DNA of 64,000 nucleotides, taken from the NCBI RefSeq assembly GCF_001685355.1, contig NZ_CP016438.1:9300001-9364000 (forward strand), given 5' to 3'. This stretch comes from Streptomyces lincolnensis. GTDB taxonomy: Bacteria > Actinomycetota > Actinomycetes > Streptomycetales > Streptomycetaceae. The notes under the pieces are model-generated. The model did not search any database and was not told where the DNA came from. It worked only from the letters and a program-made list of their open reading frames with translations. Position numbers and translations under genes: made by a program. How positions within the stretch are numbered: position 1 is the first letter of the stretch; every line of letters starts with the position of its first letter. Below, piece by piece: positions 18,053-26,342 of the stretch.

Positions 18053-19221
18053 GGCTGGATCTCCCAGCGCCGGGCCGCCAGGAAAGCGGCCGAGACCCGG
18101 TCCACGGTCGGCTGGTCGGTGCCGACGGCCCGCAGCACGCCGAGGTAGTCCCGGTTGGTGCGGTACAGCTCGTGCCGCTCGCCCACCGCACGCAGCGGAC
18201 GGTACGTCAGATGCACGCCCTCGATGGTGAGTTCGGTGGCGGTGGGGGCGTCGGTCAGCGTCCCGGCCCGCTGCGCGCACGGGTACTCCAGCCGCGCCGC
18301 GCCGTCCCGGCGGGCGCCCAGGTCGGCGGGCAGCCGCTCGCCCAGATGCGTGCGCAGGATGTGCTCGAACAGCGGGACGTCCAGCAGCCGGGCGAGCAGC
18401 AGATCGCACTGGTCGCCGATGGCCCGGTAGTTGACCTCGATGATCCGGGCCCGGCCCGCGTGCACCACGAACTCGGTGTGGCAGGCGCCGAACCCGACGC
18501 CCAGTGCGTCCAGCTGGGCCAGCACCTGGGACACGACCGGCTCGGGATGCGCGGGGACGAAGGTGAGGGTCTCCTCGATGAAGTACGGCGGCGGCGACAG
18601 CTCGGTGTGGAAGCCGCCCAGCACATGGCGGTGCTCCCCGTCGCCCAGGGTCTCCAGGGTGAACAGCTCGCCGGGCAGGTACTCCTCGACCACCAGGACG
18701 GCACCGGGACGCCGGTCCAGGATCTCCTTGGTGTGGACGACCAGTTCCTCGGCGTTCTCGACCAGGACGACGTCCTCGCTGGCCACGCCCTCGCGCGGTT
18801 TGACCACGCACGGGTACGGGGCGTCGAGCGCCGTCGGTTCGGTGAGCTCGGCCGACCACACGGTGTCCACGCCGGCGCCGGCCAGCCGGCGCCGCATCTC
18901 GGCCTTGTCCTTGCAGCGCAGGGTGGCCCGCCAGTCCTTGCCCGGCAGGTCGAAGTAGGCGGCGGCCAGGGCGGCCTGGGTCTGGAGGTGGTCGCTGTTG
19001 GTGAAGACGCCGTCGGGCCGGTGGTGTGTGGAGATCCGGGTGATCACGGCCCGGAAGTCGCGGACGTCGCACTCCAGGATCTCGATGTCCGGGTAGGCGG
19101 AGCGGTGCGCGTCGGGCTGGTCGGTGAGGACGGTGACGTCCAGGCCCAGCCGGGCGGCGGCGGGCAGGAAGCCCTCGGTGACGGAGTCGGTCGGATTGAG
19201 GGCGAGCAGGTACAGGCGCAT
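18049..19221 (-). CDS. ATP-grasp ligase, PvsA-like
   Basis: Carboxylate-amine ligase of 390 aa with the ATP-grasp fold. The N-terminal Rossmann-like part (RLYLLALNPTDSVTEGF) is followed by the central PCVVKPREGVAS (ATP Lys) and VVEEYLPGELFTLE, and the Mg-binding RIIEVNYRAIGDQ near residue 280. ATP-grasp enzymes form amide bonds through acyl phosphates. In vibrioferrin synthesis the first pvs gene encodes this class of protein, proposed to join alanine and 2-oxoglutarate. It starts the biosynthesis part of the operon, 84 bp after the binding-protein gene and behind a strong hairpin. The ribosome site is weak. Confidence 0.88.
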   Translation of the reverse strand: MRLYLLALNPTDSVTEGFLPAAARLGLDVTVLTDQPDAHRSAYPDIEILECDVRDFRAVITRISTHHRPDGVFTNSDHLQTQAALAAAYFDLPGKDWRATLRCKDKAEMRRRLAGAGVDTVWSAELTEPTALDAPYPCVVKPREGVASEDVVLVENAEELVVHTKEILDRRPGAVLVVEEYLPGELFTLETLGDGEHRHVLGGFHTELSPPPYFIEETLTFVPAHPEPVVSQVLAQLDALGVGFGACHTEFVVHAGRARIIEVNYRAIGDQCDLLLARLLDVPLFEHILRTHLGERLPADLGARRDGAARLEYPCAQRAGTLTDAPTATELTIEGVHLTYRPLRAVGERHELYRTNRDYLGVLRAVGTDQPTVDRVSAAFLAARRWEIQP

Positions 19222-19260
19222 GACTGGGAAACAACTTCCGCTAGCGGGTGGGGGGTTGGC

Positions 19261-19290
19261 GGCGGGCCGCGCGCGTGGGCGCGGCCCGCC
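19261..19290 (-). terminator. Intra-operon stem-loop between binding protein and ligase genes
   Basis: Perfect 12-bp arms GGCGGGCCGCGC (19261-19272) and GCGCGGCCCGCC (19279-19290) with a 6-base loop. There is no U-run after it on the minus strand, so it is more likely an attenuator or an mRNA 3'-end stabiliser that keeps the binding-protein message abundant than a full terminator. Confidence 0.6.
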
Positions 19291-19305
19291 CCGGTTCAGC
19301 GGGAG

Positions 19306-20328
19306 TTATTTCGCCGGGAGGGTCACGCCGGTGGCCCGGGCGACGTCCTTGAGCATCTGCTCGGCGGCCTGCACGCCGATGCCGGACATCCAGGTCTCGT
19401 CCGGGACCTCGAAGACCTTGCCGTCCTTGACGGCCGGCAGGGACTTCCACACCGGGTTGGAGGTGACCTGCGCCTTCTGCGTCTTGTCGTCGGTGTCGGC
19501 GGAGGTGACGAAGACCAGGTCGGCGTCGGCCTGGTCGATCTGCTCGGGGCTGACGTCCTTCATGGTGACCTCGGGGTCGGTGGAGACCTGCGAGGCCGGG
19601 CGCTTGAGGCCGATGTCGTTCAGGACGACACCGCTGTAGGAGTTGGACGCGTACAGGCGGGTCGGGCCGGCGATGAAGCGGACCACGGACGCGGTCGGCA
19701 TCGTGCCGCCGTCCTTCTTCCTGATGGCCGCGCCCAGCGCCTTGGCCTGCGTCTCGTACTCCGTGAGCTTGGCCGTGGCCTCCTTCTCCAGGCCGAGTGC
19801 CTGCGCGTGGACCTTCAGGTTCTGCTTCCACACGCCGCCGGTGGTCTCGGTGAAGACGGTCGGCGCGATCGCGCTGAGCTTGTCGTAGACCTTCTCGTGG
19901 CGGACCTTGGAGGACAGGATCAGGTCGGGCCTGAGCGAGGCGATCTTCTCCAGGTTGGGCTCCAGCAGCGGGCCGACGTCGGCGGTGTCCTTCAGCTCGC
20001 CCTTGAGGTACGTCGGGAAGCCGCCCTCGGTCTTGAAGTGCGGGGCGACCGCGCCCACCGGGTCGATGCCGAGCAGGGTGACGTCGTCCAGCTCGCCGGT
20101 GTCGAGGACGACGACCCGCTTCGGCTGCGACGGGATCTTCACGTCGCCCATGACGGTCTTGAGGGTGCGCGGGAAGGCGGCCGAGGAGGCGCCGGAGGCC
20201 TTGGCGGTGTCGGCCGAGTCGGAGGAACCGTCGCTGCCGCAGGCGGCCAGCACGGCGGTGCCGAGCAGGACGGAGAGCGGCACGGCGATCAGCCGGCCGA
20301 GTCTGCGCAGGGGAGAGCGCTGAAGCAT
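19306..20328 (-). CDS. Ferric-siderophore binding lipoprotein (FecB/FepB type)
   Basis: Periplasmic-binding-protein-like lipoprotein of 340 aa. The lipobox is TAVLAAC (Cys near residue 30). The two lobes are joined by a long helix as in cluster-A-2/class III binding proteins: KRVVVLDTGELDDVTLLG at the first lobe, RPDLILSS later, and FVTSADTDDK in the second. It captures the ferric siderophore for the two FecCD permeases and the ATPase directly upstream on the same strand (54-bp gap). No iron box of its own was seen, so it should be read from the 23353 promoter. Confidence 0.92.
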   Translation of the reverse strand: MLQRSPLRRLGRLIAVPLSVLLGTAVLAACGSDGSSDSADTAKASGASSAAFPRTLKTVMGDVKIPSQPKRVVVLDTGELDDVTLLGIDPVGAVAPHFKTEGGFPTYLKGELKDTADVGPLLEPNLEKIASLRPDLILSSKVRHEKVYDKLSAIAPTVFTETTGGVWKQNLKVHAQALGLEKEATAKLTEYETQAKALGAAIRKKDGGTMPTASVVRFIAGPTRLYASNSYSGVVLNDIGLKRPASQVSTDPEVTMKDVSPEQIDQADADLVFVTSADTDDKTQKAQVTSNPVWKSLPAVKDGKVFEVPDETWMSGIGVQAAEQMLKDVARATGVTLPAK

Positions 20329-20382
20329 GGGGAGCGTTCTTTCTGGTAGGCGTACGGCCAGGGGGCGTACGGGTGGTGCGGG

Positions 20383-21270
20383 TCAGGCGGTCGCGGCGGA
20401 GTGCCGTACCGCGCTGCTTCTCGGGACGACCAGCGGAGTGCCGGTCTCGGGGTCGGGGATCACCCGGCAGTCCACGTCGAACACGGATTTGACGAGGTCG
20501 GCGTCCAGGACGTCGGCGGGAGGGCCGGCGGCGGCGAGGCGGCCGTCCTTGAGGACCACCATGTGGTCCGCGTAGCGGGCGGCCTGTCCGAGGTCGTGCA
20601 GCACCATCACCACGGTGCGGCCCGCCTCGGCGTGCAGGGCGGCCACCAGGTCGAGGACGTCGAGCTGGTGCCGCAGGTCGAGGAAGGTGGTCGGCTCGTC
20701 GAGCAGCAGCAGTTCGGTGTCCTGCGCCAACGCCAGCGCGATCCAGGCGCGCTGGCGCTGCCCGCCGGACAGCTGGTCGACGGGCTGGTCGCGCAGGGAC
20801 GCCGTACCGGTGCGCTCCAGGGCCTCGTCCACGGCCTTCTGGTCGGCGGCCGACCAGGGGCTCAGCAGCCGCTGGTGCGGATACCGGCCGAGCCGGACGA
20901 GGGCTTCGACGGTGATCGCCTCGGGCGTGACCGGCTGCTGCGGCAGCAGGCCCATCCGCAGGGCCAGCGCGCGGGCGGACATGCGGTGGATGTCGGTGCC
21001 GTCCAGGGCGACCGTGCCGGCCGCCGGTGCCAGCAGCCGGCTCAGACCGCGCAGCAGCGTGGACTTGCCGCAGGCGTTGGGGCCCACGATCGCGGTGACG
21101 GCCCCGCCGGGCAGGGTGAGGTCGAGCCCGCCGACGACGAGCCGGTCGCCGTAGCGCAGGTCGAGGCCCTGGGTGGAGAGCTGGTTGGCGGTGGTCATGC
21201 GGGGCTCCTTGGCGCCGGCCGTACGCGGTGTCGGTGCGCCGTTCGTGGGCGGCTGCGGTACGCCGGTCAT
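20383..21270 (-). CDS. Ferric-siderophore ABC transporter ATPase (FecE/FepC type)
   Basis: ATPase of 295 aa (or 271). Walker A GPNACGKST, signature LSGGQRQRAWIA, Walker B LLLLDEPTTFLDL, and a switch His in VLHDLGQAARYA. Two starts are possible: ATG 21270, which overlaps the permease stop (ATGA) and has GAAGGA, and ATG 21198 with AAGGAG. The extra 24 residues are Pro/Thr-rich and not part of the fold, so the shorter form would also work; the overlap favours the longer one. It powers siderophore import with the adjacent permeases. Confidence 0.92.
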   Translation of the reverse strand: MTGVPQPPTNGAPTPRTAGAKEPRMTTANQLSTQGLDLRYGDRLVVGGLDLTLPGGAVTAIVGPNACGKSTLLRGLSRLLAPAAGTVALDGTDIHRMSARALALRMGLLPQQPVTPEAITVEALVRLGRYPHQRLLSPWSAADQKAVDEALERTGTASLRDQPVDQLSGGQRQRAWIALALAQDTELLLLDEPTTFLDLRHQLDVLDLVAALHAEAGRTVVMVLHDLGQAARYADHMVVLKDGRLAAAGPPADVLDADLVKSVFDVDCRVIPDPETGTPLVVPRSSAVRHSAATA

Positions 21271-22316
21271 GCGGAATTCCTTCGGACGGGCGAGGCCTGG
21301 CGGAACATCAGCACCAGCAGCCAGGGCGCGCCCAGGGTGGCGGTGACCGCGCCGACCGGCAGGCCCTCGATCGGCAGCAGGTGCTGCACCACCAGGTCGG
21401 AGGCGAGCAGCAGCACCGCCCCGGTGAGCGCGGCCAGCGTCAGGGACGCGGCGGTCGGGGGCCCGGTCACGAACCGCACGATGTGCGGCACCGCGAGCGC
21501 CACGAAGGTCACGGGCCCGGCGAGCGCGGCCGCCAGCGAGGCCAGCACCACGGCGACGACGAGGAGGTGCAGGCGGGCGGCGGACGTGTCGAGACCGAGG
21601 GCGCCCGCCGAGTCGTCCCCGAGGTCCAGCACGGCCAGCCTGCGGTGCATCACCAGCGCGGCGGCCAGCGCGAGGACCATGGCACCGCCCGCTCCCCACA
21701 CCTCCGTCCAGGTCCGGCCGTAGACCGAACCGGTGGTCCACTGGAGCGCGGATCCGGCGAGCTCCGCGGGGAAGCGCACGATCAGCAGGTTCACGGCGGC
21801 GGCCAGTCCCGCCTGCACGGCGAGCCCGGTGAGCACCAGCCGGGTGACGGCGAGCCCCGAGCCCCAGGTGAACACGCCCAGCAGCAGCGCGGCGAGCAGT
21901 CCGCCGCCCAGCGCGCCGATGGGGATGAGCAGTTGCGAGGCCCCGGCGGCGATCAGCGCGACCGCGCCCAGCGAGGCGCCGCCGGTGACGCCCATGACGT
22001 CGGGGGAGGCCAGCGGGTTGCGGAAGAGCCGTTGCAGGACGCAGCCCGCCGCGCCGAGCCCGCCCCCGGCGACGATGGCCGCCACCGAGCGGGGCGCCCG
22101 GAACTGCTGCACCACCAGCACGTCACCGGGGTCCCCGAGCCCCACCAGGGCCCGTAGCGCCGTCCCCGCGGACATCGGCACGTCACCCGTCGTCAGGGAC
22201 ACGGTGAGCAGCACGAACAGCGTGGCCAGACCGCTGACGGCGAGCACCAGGACGCGGCGGCGGACCCGGGCGCGGGACGAGGACGGCGTACGGACGGACA
22301 GGAGGGCGGCGGTCAT
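21267..22316 (-). CDS. Ferric-siderophore ABC permease (FecD/FepG type)
   Basis: Membrane protein of 349 aa of the FecCD/BtuC family, about ten spans. Conserved blocks are FRAPRSVAAIVAGGGLGAAG, QRLFRNPLASPDVMGVTGGA and PVTFVALAVPHIVRF (the ATPase-coupling region). It pairs with the permease encoded just upstream; the start overlaps that stop by ATGA at 22313-22316. Confidence 0.93.
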   Translation of the reverse strand: MTAALLSVRTPSSSRARVRRRVLVLAVSGLATLFVLLTVSLTTGDVPMSAGTALRALVGLGDPGDVLVVQQFRAPRSVAAIVAGGGLGAAGCVLQRLFRNPLASPDVMGVTGGASLGAVALIAAGASQLLIPIGALGGGLLAALLLGVFTWGSGLAVTRLVLTGLAVQAGLAAAVNLLIVRFPAELAGSALQWTTGSVYGRTWTEVWGAGGAMVLALAAALVMHRRLAVLDLGDDSAGALGLDTSAARLHLLVVAVVLASLAAALAGPVTFVALAVPHIVRFVTGPPTAASLTLAALTGAVLLLASDLVVQHLLPIEGLPVGAVTATLGAPWLLVLMFRQASPVRRNSA

Positions 22317-23341
22317 CGGGTCACCTTCCGGGCCAGCAGGGCCAGCAACGGCGCGCCGAGGAACGCGGTCACGATGCCGACCTCCAGCTCCGAGGGGCGG
22401 ATCACCAGACGGCCGACGACGTCGGCCCCGAGGAGCAGCAGCGGGCCGGCGATCAGGCAGCCGGGCACCAGCAGCCGGTGGTCGCCGCCGAGCAGTGGCC
22501 GCACGAGATGGGGGGCCGCGAGCCCGATGAAGGCGACCGGCCCGGCCACGGCGACCGCCGACCCGGCGAGCAGGACGACCGCGACTCCGCCGGCGAGCCG
22601 GATCCGGGCCACCGGCACGCCCAGCGCCTGGGCCGCGTCGTCACCCAGGGCGAGGGCGTTGAGGGCGGGGGAGATGGCGAGGGCGACCAGCAGGCCGAGG
22701 ACGAGGGTGGGCAGCACCGGCCAGAGCACGTCGAAGGTGCGCCCGGACAGCGACCCGGCGAGCCAGAAGCGCGCCTCGTCGAGGGTGCGCTGGTTCAGCA
22801 GCATCACCGCCGACGTCCAGGACAGCAGTACCAGTTGGAGCACGGTCCCGCCGAGAGCCAGCCGTACGGGGTCGATGTCCCCCGCCCGGCGGGCCAGCGC
22901 CTGGGCGAACAGGGCGGCTCCCGCCGCTCCGGCGAAGGCGAACCACACGTACTCGGCGGGGCTGTTCAGCTTCAGCGCGAAGATCGCGACGACGACCGCG
23001 AATCCCGCGCCCGCGTTGATGCCGAGGGTGGTCGGCGAGGCGAGCGGATTGCGCGTGACCGCCTGGGCGACGGCACCCGCGACCCCGAGCGCCGCGCCGA
23101 CCGCGAGGCCGATGACCGTACGCGGCAGGCGCAGCCCGGTCACCACGAGGGCGTCCCGTCCCCGGGCGTGCCCGAACAGCGCGTCGGCCACCGTGGACAG
23201 GGGGACCGAGCGGGCGCCGAGGGCGAGGCTCAGGGCGGCGCACAGCGCCAGGGCGCCGAGGCCGACGAGAAAGAGGGTTGTGTGCCGGAAGGCGCGAAAG
23301 GACACACCTGTGGCCGGTACGTCCGGTTGGGTCGCAGTCAC
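22313..23341 (-). CDS. Ferric-siderophore ABC permease (FecC/FepD type)
   Basis: First gene of the iron operon, 342 aa, FecCD/BtuC family with about ten spans. Blocks: LRLPRTVIGLAVGAALGVAG, QAVTRNPLASPTTLGINAGA and PVAFIGLAAPHLVRPLLG. The GTG at 23341 has no ribosome site; a -10-like TAAGCT (23350-23355, minus strand) ends eight bases before it, so the message is probably leaderless. An iron box covers this promoter (23353-23371), so DmdR/IdeR repression in iron-rich cells is expected. Confidence 0.93.
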   Translation of the reverse strand: MTATQPDVPATGVSFRAFRHTTLFLVGLGALALCAALSLALGARSVPLSTVADALFGHARGRDALVVTGLRLPRTVIGLAVGAALGVAGAVAQAVTRNPLASPTTLGINAGAGFAVVVAIFALKLNSPAEYVWFAFAGAAGAALFAQALARRAGDIDPVRLALGGTVLQLVLLSWTSAVMLLNQRTLDEARFWLAGSLSGRTFDVLWPVLPTLVLGLLVALAISPALNALALGDDAAQALGVPVARIRLAGGVAVVLLAGSAVAVAGPVAFIGLAAPHLVRPLLGGDHRLLVPGCLIAGPLLLLGADVVGRLVIRPSELEVGIVTAFLGAPLLALLARKVTR

Positions 23342-23352
23342 GAGCTGTGAGC

Positions 23353-23371
23353 TTAGGTGAGGCTTGCTTTA
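23353..23371 (-). promoter_or_regulatory. Iron box (DmdR/IdeR site) of the uptake-biosynthesis operon
   Basis: TTAGGTGAGGCTTGCTTTA matches the 19-bp actinobacterial iron box TTAGGTTAGGCTAACCTAA at most positions. It overlaps the presumed -10 of the permease gene, so a bound repressor would block RNA polymerase. Confidence 0.85.
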
Positions 23372-23377
23372 CTTTTC

Positions 23378-23407
23378 AACTGCCTGTGCCTTTGCTTTGA
23401 ACTGCCT
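23378..23407. repeat. Two direct repeats 22 bp apart between the iron boxes
   Basis: AACTGCCT occurs at 23378-23385 and again at 23400-23407, each preceded by TTT and one variable base. The 22-bp step is two helical turns, so both copies face the same side of the DNA. A second regulator or a -35 activator site is possible; this is inference. Confidence 0.4.
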
Positions 23408-23470
23408 TGACGTGCAGGTTCTGTGATCGTCCACGCCGGCCCCCTTGATCGCTCGGGTCCAGGTGGTCGA

Positions 23471-23489
23471 GTAAGGTAAGCCTTGCCTA
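23471..23489 (+). promoter_or_regulatory. Iron box (DmdR/IdeR site) of the reductase gene
   Basis: TAAGGTAAGCCTTGCCTA contains the dyad AGGTAAG with TTGCCT, the core of the iron box. It ends 37 bp before the ATG of the FhuF-like gene, so both arms of the divergent locus are under iron control. Confidence 0.85.
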
Positions 23490-23525
23490 TTGGTTGTCCG
23501 CCCGCAAATCCGCCCTGGAGCGCCC

Positions 23526-24371
23526 ATGTCCGTGGCCGTCGAGACTCCGCCGGCCGGCGCTGTCGCACACGTCCTCGCCGACGCCTACCGACGGCTCGCC
23601 GACGTCTGTGAGGCGCTCACCCTGCGGGTCGCGCAACCGGGCGCCGGGGAAGGGCAAGCAGGCCCCACGGCACAGGAGTTGATGTCGCATCAGGGCACCC
23701 TCGACGCCTTCGTCGACGCCGAGGCGGCGCGCGTCCGGGAGCGCTACGGAACGACCCCGCGCCGCGATGTCGCCGCCTCCCGCGCCCTGCACGACTACGC
23801 CTGGTCGGTCGGCCTGCTGATGGGCGGCGTCTGGTACCTCGAACGGAGGGTGCCCCGGATCCGGCCCGAGGACCTCCGGCTGGACCTGGACACCGCCACG
23901 TACACGATCACGCCCGGCACCGAACTCGCCTGCCTGACCGGAGACTCCCTGGCCGGTGGATCCGGTGTGCTGACGCTCCCGGAGGAGGAGCAACTGCGGG
24001 CCGCGCTGCGGATGGCGGTCGCCGATCACATGCGGCCGCTGCTGGTCGCGCTCGGGCCCACCGTGCGGCGCGGGGCCCGCACCCTGTGGGGCATGGTCTC
24101 CGACGACCTCGTCTCCGGGATCTGGTACCTGGGCCGGATGCTCGGCCAGGAGGGCGCGGCGGTGCGCGCCGCCACCGACGTCCTGCCGATCGCGGTGCCG
24201 CCGTACCCCGCGGGCGCGGACTTCCGACACCTGGTGGGCGACGACGGCCGACGGCACGCCACCCGCACCCGCGCCGGCTGCTGCATGTTCTACAAGATCA
24301 GGCCGGAGGAGGCCTGCGTCACCTGCCCGCGCACCGGCGACGCCGAACGGCTGCGCCGCCTGGAGGGGTGA
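23526..24371 (+). CDS. FhuF-like ferric siderophore reductase (2Fe-2S)
   Basis: Protein of 281 aa with the diagnostic FhuF C-terminus: CC-x10-C-x2-C at residues 252, 253, 264 and 267 (CCMFYKI, then CVTC), which holds an unusual 2Fe-2S cluster. FhuF-type proteins reduce Fe(III) from hydroxamate or carboxylate siderophores in the cytoplasm to release iron. CTGGAG precedes ATG 23526. It is divergent from, and iron-box controlled with, the transporter-biosynthesis operon, so it most likely frees iron from that siderophore. Confidence 0.88.
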   Translation: MSVAVETPPAGAVAHVLADAYRRLADVCEALTLRVAQPGAGEGQAGPTAQELMSHQGTLDAFVDAEAARVRERYGTTPRRDVAASRALHDYAWSVGLLMGGVWYLERRVPRIRPEDLRLDLDTATYTITPGTELACLTGDSLAGGSGVLTLPEEEQLRAALRMAVADHMRPLLVALGPTVRRGARTLWGMVSDDLVSGIWYLGRMLGQEGAAVRAATDVLPIAVPPYPAGADFRHLVGDDGRRHATRTRAGCCMFYKIRPEEACVTCPRTGDAERLRRLEG

Positions 24372-24390
24372 GCACCGGGCCCACCGGCGC

Positions 24391-26145
24391 TCACTCGGCC
24401 GTCGCCAGGAACTGCGTCGCCGCCAGCTCCGCGTACAGCGGGTCCGCGCCCACCAGCTCCCGATGGGTGCCCACCGCGCGCACACGCCCCGCGTCCATCA
24501 CCACGATCCGGTCGGCCATCGTCACCGTGGACAGCCGGTGCGCCACGACCAGCACGGTCGTCGTCCGCGCCACGTCCGCCACCGTGTCCCGCAGCGCCGC
24601 CTCGTTCACCGCGTCGAGCTGCGAGGTCGCCTCGTCCAGAAGCAGCAGCCGGGGACGGCGCAACAGGGCCCTGGCGATGGCGACACGCTGACGCTCACCG
24701 CCCGACAGCTTGGTGCCGCGATGTCCCACCAGCGTGTCCAGCCCCTTCGGCAGCCGGGCGACCAGACCGTCGAGACGGGTCGTCTTCACCACCCGGGTGA
24801 GCGCGTCGTCGTCCGCCTCCGGGCTGCCCAGCAGCAGGTTGTCCCGGAGCGAGCCCGACAGCACCGGGGCGTCCTGCTCGACATAGCCGATCGCGGAGCG
24901 CAGCAGGGACAGCTCCCAGTCCTCCACACTCCGGCCGTCCAGGGTGATCGCGCCCGACTCGGGGTCGTAGAACCGCTCGATGAGCGAGAACACGGTGGTC
25001 TTGCCCGCGCCGGAGGGGCCGACGAACGCCGTCATGCCCCGGGCGGGCACCTCGAAGGTCACTCCGTGATGGACGTACGGCAGGTCCTCGGCGTACCGGA
25101 AGCGGACGTCGGTGAAGGCCAGGGCGGCGGGCTCGGCGCCGGGGGAGGGCAGCGGCGCGGGCTCGGCGGCCGGTTCGGCGGGCAGCCGCAGCGCCTCCTG
25201 GATCCGGGCCAGCGCGGCGGACCCCGTCTGGTACTGGGTGATCGCGCCGACGACCTGCTGGATCGGCGACATCAGATAGAAGACGTACAGCAGGAACGCC
25301 ACCAGCGTGCCCACGTCGACGGCGCCGGTCGCGACCCGCGCCCCGCCCACCGCCAGCACCGTGATGAACGCGATCTGCATCGCGAGCCCGGCCGTGTTGC
25401 CCGCCGCGGCCGTCCACTTGGCGGCGCGCACGCTCTGCCGCCAGGAATCCTCGGCGGCCTCGTGCAGCCGTATCTCCTCCCGGTGCTCGGCGCCGGACGC
25501 CTTGACCGTGCGCAGCGCGCCGAGGATCCGCTCCAGCGAGGCCCCCATCACCCCGACCGCGTCCTGCGCCTGCCGGCTGGCCTTGTTGATGCGCGGCACG
25601 ATCACCCCGAGGATCGTGCCGGCGGCCAGGATCACCGCCAGGGTGACGCCGAGCAGCACCGGATCCACGAAGCCCATCATGGCCACCGTCGCCAGCAGCG
25701 TGAGCCCGCCGGTACCCAGGCCCACCAGCGAGTCGGTGGTGACCTCGCGCAGCAGGGTCGTGTCGGAGGTGATCCGGGCCATCAGATCGCCCGGTTCGGT
25801 CCGGTCCACGGCCGCGATGCGCAGCCGCAGCAGATACGACGACAGAGCGCGCCGCGCGCCGAGCACCACCGACTCCGCGGTGCGCCGCAGCACGTACGAA
25901 CCCAGCGCCCCCACCGACGCGTTGGCCACCACCAGCCCCGACATCAGGAGCAACGCCCCGGTGATCGTGCGGTCGTGGGACAGATCGTCGATCAACTCCC
26001 GTGCCACCAGCGGCAGCAGCAGTCCGGTGGCGCCCGTCAGCAGCGACAGCACGGCACCGATCAGCAGGGCCCACCGATGCGGTCGTACGTAGGCGAGGAG
26101 CAGCCGCCACGTGGGCGGGGCGGCATCCTGCTGGGCAGTTCTCAC
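24391..26145 (-). CDS. ABC exporter, fused membrane and ATPase domains
   Basis: Half-size ABC exporter of 584 aa acting as a dimer. Six spans make up residues 1-320. The ATPase has Walker [10 protein letters not shown], signature [16 protein letters not shown] and Walker [16 protein letters not shown] 26145 is preceded by AAGGAG; an in-frame ATG at 26178 lacks a site. It converges on the reductase gene, with a 19-bp gap. Family members export drugs, lipids or peptides; a link with the siderophore is possible but no iron box is visible here. Confidence 0.9.
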   Translation of the reverse strand: MRTAQQDAAPPTWRLLLAYVRPHRWALLIGAVLSLLTGATGLLLPLVARELIDDLSHDRTITGALLLMSGLVVANASVGALGSYVLRRTAESVVLGARRALSSYLLRLRIAAVDRTEPGDLMARITSDTTLLREVTTDSLVGLGTGGLTLLATVAMMGFVDPVLLGVTLAVILAAGTILGVIVPRINKASRQAQDAVGVMGASLERILGALRTVKASGAEHREEIRLHEAAEDSWRQSVRAAKWTAAAGNTAGLAMQIAFITVLAVGGARVATGAVDVGTLVAFLLYVFYLMSPIQQVVGAITQYQTGSAALARIQEALRLPAEPAAEPAPLPSPGAEPAALAFTDVRFRYAEDLPYVHHGVTFEVPARGMTAFVGPSGAGKTTVFSLIERFYDPESGAITLDGRSVEDWELSLLRSAIGYVEQDAPVLSGSLRDNLLLGSPEADDDALTRVVKTTRLDGLVARLPKGLDTLVGHRGTKLSGGERQRVAIARALLRRPRLLLLDEATSQLDAVNEAALRDTVADVARTTTVLVVAHRLSTVTMADRIVVMDAGRVRAVGTHRELVGADPLYAELAATQFLATAE

Positions 26146-26342
26146 GGTGCTCCTTCGGACCTGCGCGGGGCGGAGCACTCAGGCTACGTCGGCGGTCTGC
26201 CGGGACGCGCCCCGGTTTCCGGCGGCTTCCACCAGGTGCCCGACCCCGCCCGCCGATCGTGATCTCGTGCCGTTACCGATCAGTCGCGCGTAGGGTCGGG
26301 GCTGGGACAGACGGACACGGGTTCGAGAGAAAGGGCCGGCCC

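Noticed and set aside
18172..20349. A 725-aa open frame on the plus strand across the ligase and binding-protein genes
   Set aside because: It runs across two real genes and their gap, and its protein has no domain pattern; it only reflects third-position GC.
24391..26145. The ABC exporter as part of the siderophore operon
   Set aside because: It is convergent to the reductase gene, has no iron box near its start, and the MFS exporter already fills the export slot.
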